This document shows positions 1-8,789 of a stretch of DNA of 64,000 bases, piece by piece. The notes below the pieces were generated by a model. That model was not told the origin of the DNA. It ran no database searches and saw only the letters and a program-made list of their open reading frames with translations. Origin of the DNA: Ruegeria lacuscaerulensis ITI-1157 (GTDB lineage Bacteria > Pseudomonadota > Alphaproteobacteria > Rhodobacterales > Rhodobacteraceae); the NCBI GenBank assembly GCA_000161775.1, contig GG704596.1, positions 2,724,503 through 2,788,502 of the forward strand, read 5' to 3'. Positions within the stretch are counted from its first letter, which is position 1. Each line of letters opens with the position of its first letter. The position numbers were made by a program, and so were the translations under genes.

Positions 1-1
1 G

Positions 2-802
2 GCCGAATCGAACGTTGCCATCCAGATCACCGACACCCCGAGCGGCGAGGCTTTCGAGGTGGCCGGCCGCGGCGAATTGCAGATGGGCGTTCTGATCGAG
101 AACATGCGCCGCGAAGGATTCGAGCTCAGCATCTCGCGCCCGCAGGTTCTGTTCCGCGAGGAAAACGGACAGCGGCTGGAACCGATCGAGGAAGTCACCA
201 TCGACGTGGATGACGAATATTCGGGCGCCGTCATCGAAAAGATCACCGGCGCGCGCAAGGGCGAGCTGGTCGAGATGCGTCCAGCCGGCGCCGGCAAGAC
301 CCGCATCATCGCGCATGTACCGTCGCGCGGCCTGATTGGGTATCACGGTGAATTCCTGACCGACACCCGCGGCACCGGCGTTCTGAACCGCGTGTTCCAT
401 GGCTGGGCACCGCACAAGGGGCCGATCCCGGGCCGTCGCGCAGGCGTCTTGATCTCGATGGAGAACGGTCAGGCCGTGGCCTATGCCCTGTGGAACCTGG
501 AAGAGCGCGGCCGCATGTTCATCGGCCCGCAGACGGATGTGTACCAAGGCATGATCATCGGCGAGCACTCGCGTGAAAACGACCTGGAAGTGAACCCGCT
601 GAAGGGCAAGAAGCTGACCAACGTGCGCGCCAGCGGATCGGACGATGCGGTTCGCCTGACACCGCATGTCCAGTTCTCATTGGAAGAAGCCATCGCCTAT
701 ATCGATGACGATGAGCTGGTCGAAGTGACCCCGAACGCGATCCGCCTTCGGAAACGCTACCTCGACCCGCACGAGCGGAAAAGAATGGCGAAATCCACCT
801 GA
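2..802 (+). CDS. typA: TypA/BipA ribosome-associated GTPase, C-terminal part
   Basis: Partial gene that enters from the left edge; the last 266 residues are present and the reading frame is open from base 2. The segment GRGELQMGVLIENMRREGFE followed by SRPQVLF is typical of TypA/BipA after its GTPase and domain II regions, so what is seen is the EF-G-like domains III and V plus the BipA-specific C-terminal domain. TypA is a translational GTPase that binds the 70S ribosome and helps 50S assembly and stress adaptation; this is family knowledge. The GTPase motifs lie outside the window. A strong hairpin with a T-rich tail follows about 85 bases after the stop. Confidence 0.95.
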   Translation, partial: AESNVAIQITDTPSGEAFEVAGRGELQMGVLIENMRREGFELSISRPQVLFREENGQRLEPIEEVTIDVDDEYSGAVIEKITGARKGELVEMRPAGAGKTRIIAHVPSRGLIGYHGEFLTDTRGTGVLNRVFHGWAPHKGPIPGRRAGVLISMENGQAVAYALWNLEERGRMFIGPQTDVYQGMIIGEHSRENDLEVNPLKGKKLTNVRASGSDDAVRLTPHVQFSLEEAIAYIDDDELVEVTPNAIRLRKRYLDPHERKRMAKST

Positions 803-886
803 CCGGACAACCAAACTGATGCGGTTGAATGGGCAATAGATGCTTTGAATTTCAACCGTTTCTGAATATCGCACGAGAGGGTTTTC

Positions 887-916
887 AGGCGCATCCAAAG
901 GATGCGCCTTTCTCTG
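887..916 (+). terminator. Rho-independent terminator of typA
   Basis: A perfect 10-bp stem (AGGCGCATCC and GGATGCGCCT) closes on a three-base AAA loop and is followed by TTCTCTGTGTTTT. It lies 85 bases downstream of the typA stop on the same strand. Confidence 0.8.
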
Positions 917-1389
917 TGTTTTCCTGATCTCGTGTCCAACCACCTCAAAAGCAAGTCGCAACCTATCTTGGGCGGACCTTTCCGATGTTTCTCGGGAATG
1001 TGCTGATTTCGCCTGGATTTTGTCGCCGCAACGTTGAGCTTTCATTGGTTGAGGAACGTCTCGGCGGCCGAGTATTCGAACAACGGGCTTGATTGCACCC
1101 TTAGAATTGCTCGTGGCTTATTTTATCACCGCAGATGCCACACAAACCAGTACCGCCAGGACTGTGCGCCAACCTGATTTGTCCATCCAGATCCTCTGTG
1201 AAAGCAACCCGGGAACAAAAAACATGCAGCGGTAAAATCAGCGCCGCGCGGATCTGAAAAAATTCTGATGCCAGTCAGAGCGGAATGCCCACAGTGTGCG
1301 GCGCTCCTGACGGACATTTCAACATCCTCAATTGGCGCTCAACAATAGAAAAGAGGCGACGAACAGTCCTGACCTGGATCCGGCAGTTC
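917..1389. other. Gene-free spacer between typA and the IS element
   Basis: No open frame here has a ribosome binding site or a recognisable protein. Short minus-strand frames exist (a 63-codon one near 1126-1317) but they show no family features and no coding-like composition. The stretch is less GC-rich than its surroundings and is best read as decayed or transferred DNA flanking the insertion sequence. Confidence 0.5.
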
Positions 1390-1416
1390 GGACCTGTCAC
1401 GGTTTGATGCCGCTCC
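1390..1416 (+). repeat. Left terminal inverted repeat of the IS3 element
   Basis: Begins GGACCTGTCACGG and ends CCGCTCC. It matches the reverse complement of 2634-2660 at 21 of 27 positions, with mismatches concentrated in the middle. It lies just outside the ancestral orfB stop at 1427-1429. Confidence 0.75.
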
Positions 1417-1426
1417 GATTTCTCAC

Positions 1427-2327
1427 TTAAGCGACCTTTCGTTCGAAGGCCAAGGGGCTTTTCCAATCGAGGGCTGAGTGCCTGCGTCATGGATTGTAGA
1501 AACCGTTGATGTACTCGAAGATTGCGATCTCAGCGTCCCTGCGCGTTTTCCAGGATCGCTGCCACAGCAGCTCAGCGTTGATCGTCTTGAAGAAGGTTTC
1601 GACCGCTGCGTTGTCGTAGCAGTTCCCGGTTCCGCTCATCGACGCCTGGAACCCATGCTGGCGCAGAATCTTCTGGTAGTCGTGAGAACAGTATTGGTTG
1701 CCTCGGTCGGTATGGTGGATGCAACCCTTCGGCGGCCGTCTCAATGCGATGGCCATGTTCAATGCGCGGATCGCCAGGTCACGTTTCATCCGGTTGCTGA
1801 CGGCCCAGCCGATCACGCGTCGCGAATGCAGATCAAGGATGACAGCCAGATACAGTCAGCCTTCCCGCGGCCACACATAGCTGATGTCACCGGCCCATTT
1901 TTGGTTTGGGCGATCAGCAGCAAAGTCCCGCTTCAACAGGTTCGGGGCGATGTTGAAGCTGTGGTTGCTGTCTGTGGTCGCCTTGAATTTTTTGTTTCGC
2001 TTCACCGCAATGCTGTTCTCACGCATCAAACGACCAACACGACGATGCCCGACATTAAAGCCCAGATCCTTCAGCTCTTCAGTCATGCGGCGTCTGCCGT
2101 AGCTTCCCAGAGACAGGCGGAACTGTTCGCGGATGTGAGCCAACAATACCATGTCCGTTCGCTGTCTCCGACAGGCCGGGCGGCAACGCCAGGCGCGGTA
2201 ACCTCGCGGGCTGACGTCCATGATCTCGCACAAGCGGTTCACCGGGATGACGTGGCGGTGTTCTTCCCCTCTCGGGACATTTCCTGCGGAAATACCCTGC
2301 CGGGCAGTGAACGAAGGCAAATCTCAT
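1427..2327 (-). pseudogene. IS3-family transposase OrfB (DDE integrase), broken
   Basis: Catalytic subunit of the transposase. The main frame encodes the HTH_21-like region (GYRAW, then YGRRRMTEEL), followed by the rve integrase core. All three acidic residues can be seen: Asp in AGDISYV, Asp in HHTDRGNQY and Glu in AAVETFF. Two in-frame TGA codons interrupt it. The one at 1856-1858 replaces the Trp of the usual WLYLAVILDL motif, and the one at 1487-1489 replaces the first Arg after YINGFYNP. Beyond that stop the same frame continues through RRHSALDWKSPLAFERKVA to TAA at 1427. An MRFAFV start at 2327 lies in a different frame from the body, so there is also an indel near 2280-2310. Both nonsense changes are single transitions. 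The gene is almost certainly dead. Confidence 0.85.
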
Positions 2328-2361
2328 TTGCTTCTCTCCGCAAAGAACACCGTGGCTTTTT

Positions 2362-2598
2362 TTAAATGACCCTCTCCTCCCGGAGCAAACGGTTCTCTTT
2401 CCGCAGCTCCGCGATCTCGCGTTCGAGATCGGATTGGACGCTTGGTTTCTCAGGGTTGCGCCGGTCCTGTTGTATCCAGCGGCTCAACGTCGAAAAGCCG
2501 ATGCCGAAATCGGCGGCCACTTGCTTCCGCGGCAACCCGCTCGTCAACGCTAACCGCACTGCTTCAGCGCGAAATTCCGGGGTTGGTTTCGATGCCAT
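2362..2598 (-). CDS. IS3-family transposase OrfA
   Basis: About 78 residues with a Tnp_1-type helix-turn-helix: EFRAEAVRLAL then GLPRKQVAADFGIGFSTLSRW, followed by a charged coiled-coil tail ending LREERVI. The ATG at 2598 is chosen because AAAGGAGAGA precedes it at a suitable distance. The family normally continues LREERDILKKATVFFA. Here ATTTAAAAAAAG creates an early TAA directly before the A7 slippery run, as if one T had been lost from the T-run, so orfA also appears slightly truncated. Confidence 0.75.
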   Translation of the reverse strand: MASKPTPEFRAEAVRLALTSGLPRKQVAADFGIGFSTLSRWIQQDRRNPEKPSVQSDLEREIAELRKENRLLREERVI

Positions 2599-2633
2599 GA
2601 TGTCTCTCCTTTGTGGCAAAATACCAAGTCAAA

Positions 2634-2660
2634 GGAGCGGAACAATTCCGCGACAGGTCC
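2634..2660 (-). repeat. Right terminal inverted repeat of the IS3 element
   Basis: Reads GGACCTGTCGCGG...CCGCTCC on the minus strand, about 35 bases upstream of the orfA start. It includes a small internal dyad GCGGAA/TTCCGC. Confidence 0.75.
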
Positions 2661-2899
2661 AGGTGCAATGGGCCGGTGGGCAGCAGCCCGGACGAAGGGC
2701 ACAACGCCAATGTCGACGAAAGCTGATGAGCCACCGACGGGTTACAAAGTGTCAGATCGGACGGCCTGCATCCCTGAACCTTGACCACGAACAGGTACTT
2801 AAACCCCGAATGCCGGCCAGCTGCGCCTACAAACGCCTGCCCGATGGGTCGCTCGAGTCCTGTAGGCGCAAGAAAAGGTACTTGGTGGGGGGGGGCCAC
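2661..2899. other. Gene-free flank right of the IS element
   Basis: No supported gene. It holds a perfect 10-bp inverted repeat (TGCGCCTACA at 2822-2831 and TGTAGGCGCA at 2861-2870) around a 29-base loop, and then a run of nine G residues. The dyad has no T tract, so it is not an obvious terminator. Confidence 0.4.
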
Positions 2900-3330
2900 G
2901 GTTTGATCTGGTGGTCTGATTGTTCAGTTTCACGTCACCATTCGATGACCATTAAATCAACACCGTACGTCCACTCTGCCGCCTGTCCAGCACAAGGGCA
3001 ATCAGCAGCCGCTTCGGATCGACGCCCGCCTTTGCCGTTCTTTCTTCTTGATCAGGGCAAAATCCTCGCAGTTCCCTCGTTTGGGGTTGTCAGAGACCAT
3101 TTTTCCGCAATTCGATATCGAGTTCGATCGGTTGCTGCGCGGCTCGAGGCAATCACACTTCGATTGACCTGACCGACGTTCATCCAAGGCTGTCCTGCAC
3201 CGGATGGTGGTTGGGATGTGACGCCTCTGGGCAGGAATGCAGATTCGGCAGCCGCGCCGCCCGTTGATCAAATCAGGCTCAGCAGCACGAGGCTGAACAA
3301 ACGTCGAAGTGAACCGCTCCAAATGGAACC
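2900..3330 (-). pseudogene. Decayed transglutaminase-like cysteine peptidase (BTLCP, Peptidase_C93)
   Basis: Fragments of one protein family lie in order on the minus strand but in three reading frames. First comes a hydrophobic signal-like stretch (LRRLFSLVLLSLI, then an in-frame TGA), continuing into AESAFLPRGVTSQPPSG and VNRSVI...ATDRTRYRIAEKWS near 3190-3090. In a second frame NPKRGNCEDFALIKK (3090-3040) supplies the catalytic Cys motif usually seen as RGDCEDFALMKK. In a third frame KAGVDPKRLLIALVLDRR and SGRTVLI (3032-2955) are followed by an in-frame TAA and then NGDVKLNNQT, which resembles the usual GDFVLDNLT. BTLCP proteins are secreted or periplasmic; some partner with LapG-like adhesion systems. 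The order of motifs makes the identification good even though the gene cannot be expressed intact. Confidence 0.65.
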
Positions 3331-3713
3331 GGTCAAATTTGATATTGAACACTGCCGCATACAGCGTGAATGTCTGTCTCTTGATCAATTACAAAGTTTT
3401 GCAGGAACCGAGTTGCCGAACCTTGCCTGCAGCCACGCCTCCGTCTCATTCGTGACGCGCGCGTCCTTCGTCAGGAAGAGTGTCGAAAACCGCAGAAATC
3501 CGTTATTCAGCCCGGTGCTTTACTAAAAAATTACGCGCGACGACACTTCGAGAATAGGTCTGACTGCGAGGGCTTGATGTGTCGCCAGGATTTCTTTGCG
3601 CAAGCACCAAGCCTCTTGATCACGCTTCGCATCAAACGCACACAGGTTGCCTCGCGCCAAATATTGGTCGATGTAATGTTCAGGCCGGTAGGAAATCGCC
3701 CTGAACGCGTTTC
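3331..3713. other. Gene-free spacer before the DUF1330 gene
   Basis: No open frame with an RBS or family motif was found on either strand. A 7-bp dyad (GTTCAGG/CCTGAAC, 3678-3706) follows the stop of the DUF1330 gene but lacks a T tract, so it is not called a terminator. Confidence 0.4.
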
Positions 3714-4001
3714 TTATTCGTTGGTTTCAACGACGATCAATTCGCGCTCGCTGGCTCCGCGGGCATGGTCCAGCGCCTGCTGGTACTCAGGCGAATTGTA
3801 ACAGGCGACAGCGGCCTCTACCGATGGGAACTTGGCCACGACGTTGCGTGGCCGTTCCTTGCCCTCAAGCTGAACATACCGCCCTGCCCGGGCGATGAAA
3901 TGCCCGCCATGCTTGGCAATCGCAGGGCCTGCCAGTTCGGCATATTTTGCGTAAGCCTCGGCATCGGTCACCGTTACATGAGCAATCCAGAGTGCAGGCA
4001 T
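3714..4001 (-). CDS. DUF1330 family protein
   Basis: 95 residues, the usual length for this small alpha/beta ferredoxin-like fold family. It begins MPALWIAHVTVTDAEAYAKY and has HGGHFIARAG and PSVEAAVACYNSPEYQQA, which are the conserved DUF1330 blocks. The ATG at 4001 is preceded by GGGAGG (4007-4012). Longer upstream in-frame extension would lie inside alaS and is rejected. It starts one base after the alaS stop, so it is very likely co-translated with alaS. The molecular function of DUF1330 is unknown; the fold resembles small dimeric alpha/beta-barrel proteins. Confidence 0.9.
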   Translation of the reverse strand: MPALWIAHVTVTDAEAYAKYAELAGPAIAKHGGHFIARAGRYVQLEGKERPRNVVAKFPSVEAAVACYNSPEYQQALDHARGASERELIVVETNE

Positions 4002-4002
4002 C

Positions 4003-6675
<2,673 letters not shown>

Positions 6676-6760
6676 TGGGCTCCCTCAGCGCGCATTCATG
6701 ATCTTTCGCGATGGTTTAGCCCTCTGCCCGCCGATAGTCCACAGGATTGCTGCGCCGCAA

Positions 6761-6791
6761 ACGAAACAAGGTGGGCCCGAGACCCACCTTG
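6761..6791 (-). terminator. Rho-independent terminator after recA
   Basis: A 9-bp perfect stem (CAAGGTGGG/CCCACCTTG, 6767-6791) with a 7-base loop is followed on the minus strand by TTTCGTTTG. It separates recA from alaS. Confidence 0.7.
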
Positions 6792-6815
6792 CATGTATCC
6801 GTTTCCGCCGGACGA

Positions 6816-7878
6816 TCAGGCTTCGAGGATGTCATCCTCGTCCGCCGCAGGCGGCATGTCGAACTCCAGCCCGTGCGCGGCACGGATCTTGTCTTCGATT
6901 TCCAGCGCAATGCGGTTGTGGTCACGCAGGTACTGCTTGGCATTCTCACGCCCCTGTCCGATCCGCTCGTCACCATAGCTGAACCACGAGCCCGATTTCT
7001 CGACCACGCCGGCCTTGACGCCCAGATCCAGCAGCTCGCCCATCTTGGAAATGCCTTCGCCGTACATGATGTCGAATTCGACCTGTTTGAACGGTGGGGC
7101 CACCTTGTTCTTGACCACTTTCACGCGGGTCTGGTTGCCGACCACCTCGTCGCGGTCCTTGATCGAACCGATGCGGCGGATGTCCAGGCGAACCGAGCTG
7201 TAGAATTTCAGCGCGTTGCCCCCCGTTGTGGTTTCCGGGCTCCCGAACATGACGCCGATCTTCATTCGGATCTGGTTGATGAAGATCACCATGCAGTTGC
7301 TGCGTGCGATCGAGCCGGTCAGCTTGCGCATCGCCTGGCTCATCAGCCGGGCCTGCACACCCACGCTGCTGTCACCCATGTCGCCTTCCAGCTCGGATTT
7401 CGGCGTCAGCGCCGCCACCGAGTCCACCACGACCATGTTGACCGCCCCCGACCGCACCAGCGTATCAGTAATCTCCAGCGCCTGTTCGCCGGTGTCGGGC
7501 TGCGAGATCAAAAGCTCGTCTAGGTCCACGCCCAGCTTTCTCGCATATTGCGGATCCAGCGCATGTTCCGCGTCGACGAAGGCGCAGACACCGCCGCGTT
7601 TCTGCTGTTCGGCGATGCAATGCAGGGTCAGTGTCGTCTTGCCGACTTTCGGGCCCGTAGATTTCGACGATCCGCCCCATCGGCAAGCCGCCGATGCCCA
7701 GAGCGATGTCAAGGCCCAGCGACCCGGTCGAGCTGGCCTCGATCTCTTGCCGGGCGCCGTCGCCCAGTTTCATGATCGAGCCCTTGCCGAACTGCCGCTC
7801 AATCTGTGCCAGCGCGCTGTCGAGCGCTTTTTGTTTGTCCGCGTTTTTCTTGTCGCTCATCGTCAGAAGATCCGCCAT
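6816..7878 (-). pseudogene. recA: RecA recombinase, frameshifted within the Walker A motif
   Basis: RecA forms filaments on single-stranded DNA, drives homologous recombination and triggers LexA self-cleavage. The N-terminal frame reads [11 protein letters not shown] then [20 protein letters not shown] and reaches [11 protein letters not shown]. The rest ([18 protein letters not shown] to DEDDILEA) is in another frame. The DNA reads GGGCCCGAAAGTCGGCAAG where GPESSGKT needs two more bases, so two nucleotides are missing near 7643-7648. With them restored the protein would be 354 residues, the normal length, and every other motif is intact. Either the P-loop is truly broken, which would abolish ATP binding, or the assembly has lost bases. 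An error seems more likely because everything around it, including the SOS promoter, is preserved. Confidence 0.9.
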
Positions 7879-7933
7879 TGTCCTGTCGCCTTCCCTTTTG
7901 TCACACCCGCAAACGGGCGGCAATCACTGCTTT

Positions 7934-7948
7934 GTTCGCCTCTTGTTC
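7934..7948 (-). promoter_or_regulatory. LexA (SOS) operator of recA
   Basis: GTTCGCCTCTTGTTC on the plus strand is a perfect GTTC-N7-GTTC direct repeat, the known alphaproteobacterial LexA site. It lies about 56 bases upstream of the recA start, immediately downstream of the proposed -10 element. Confidence 0.88.
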
Positions 7949-7977
7949 CTTATGAGATCAAAAAGAGAACATTTCAA
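7949..7977 (-). promoter_or_regulatory. Predicted recA promoter (-35/-10)
   Basis: On the minus strand TTGAAA (7977-7972) and CATAAG (7954-7949) are spaced by 17 bases. The LexA box begins at the next base, so bound LexA would block initiation. Confidence 0.55.
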
Positions 7978-7978
7978 T

Positions 7979-8195
7979 AAAAACTTTCGGATCTCATCTT
8001 TCCGCAGAGAGGTTAATGATGTGTTTACTCCGATGGGAAATGTCATTGGTTTCCATTCGTCACCTCTATGATGCTGTTTTTTAGTCCCTAATTCGGGCCG
8101 GCGCATTCGTTTCCAATCCGATCAAGGAGATTGACCTTGCCAAACCCGGCAGACAAACATGCAAACCAACCACAAACCGAACGGGGACTCTCCGC
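7979..8195. other. Intergenic region between recA promoter and the sulfotransferase-like gene
   Basis: Divergent promoter region. A 60-codon minus-strand frame (7924-8106) covers the recA operator and has no family features, so it is not called as a gene. Confidence 0.4.
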
Positions 8196-8789
8196 ATGCT
8201 GATATTCTTCAATGAACGGTTGGCGTTGCTGTCTCTGCCCAAAACCGGGAGCACCGCTTATCAATCAGCTTTGCGTGATCGGGCCGATATCGTGGTGTCT
8301 GGCCCGCCGGAACTCAAGCACGCGCCTGTTCGGCGCTACGATCGGTTTTTTCAAAACATTTTTCGCAAGATGTATGACATCGAAATGGACGTGATGGCCG
8401 TTGTGCGCGAGCCGGTCGATTGGCTTGGCAGCTGGTACCGCTATCGAACCCGTCCCGAGTTGAACGGCCACCCGCATTCAACCAGCGGCCTCAGCTTTGA
8501 TGCTTTCGTTCGGGCGTACCTGCAGAATCCGCGTCCTGCTTTCGCGGATGTAGGGAGTCAGTCCGAGTTTTTCAGAACGCGAAGCAATGGTGCCGGAGCG
8601 ACCCATATATTTCGTTACGAACACCAGGAGGCCATTCTGGATTTCCTGGAGGATCGGTTGAAAACCAAGATCCACCTGCCCCTCCAAAACGTGTCACCGA
8701 AGGTTCCCCTGGGTCTGTCCGACGAAACCGACCGCAAGTTGCGAAACAGGCTCGCATCGGACTTTGAACTGCATGCACAAGCGCGCTGA
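8196..8789 (+). CDS. Sulfotransferase-like P-loop protein
   Basis: 197 residues. The N-terminal LLSLPKTGSTAYQSAL (PKTGST at residues 15-20) matches the 5'-phosphosulfate-binding loop of PAPS-dependent sulfotransferases, and VVREPVDWLGSWY (Arg71) matches the 3'-phosphate-binding region. A central strand-turn with RYEHQEAILDFLE follows. The protein is shorter than typical sulfotransferases and its acceptor is unknown. Similar roseobacter proteins have sometimes been labelled gamma-glutamyl kinase, but no amino-acid-kinase motif can be seen. It stands alone, divergent from recA, and its stop abuts the convergent cckA stop. Confidence 0.7.
   Translation: MLIFFNERLALLSLPKTGSTAYQSALRDRADIVVSGPPELKHAPVRRYDRFFQNIFRKMYDIEMDVMAVVREPVDWLGSWYRYRTRPELNGHPHSTSGLSFDAFVRAYLQNPRPAFADVGSQSEFFRTRSNGAGATHIFRYEHQEAILDFLEDRLKTKIHLPLQNVSPKVPLGLSDETDRKLRNRLASDFELHAQAR

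Larger units (their letters stand above)
1390..2660 (-). mobile_element. Inactivated IS3-family insertion sequence
   Basis: About 1.27 kb, bounded by imperfect 27-bp inverted repeats (21 of 27 matching). It contains an orfA (helix-turn-helix plus leucine-zipper-like tail) and an orfB with a DDE integrase, in the order usual for IS3. The exact ends are ambiguous: TGTC...GACA at 1395 and 2655 would be flanked by GGACC and GGTCC, which could be either an imperfect target duplication or an extension of the inverted repeat. The element cannot make a normal transposase because orfB has in-frame TGA codons at 1856-1858 and 1487-1489 and its start region is out of frame. Confidence 0.85.

Noticed and set aside
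2822..2870. 10-bp inverted repeat as a terminator or att site
   Set aside because: It has no T tract, a 29-base loop and no matching second copy; left as an unexplained dyad.
3678..3706. Terminator after the DUF1330 gene
   Set aside because: Only 7 bp of stem, long loop and no T run on the minus strand.
7924..8106. 60-codon leader gene upstream of recA
   Set aside because: It covers the recA operator and promoter, and has no family features.
8196..8789. Gamma-glutamyl kinase
   Set aside because: No amino-acid kinase motif; the PKTGST loop and the REPVDW region fit a sulfotransferase-like fold.
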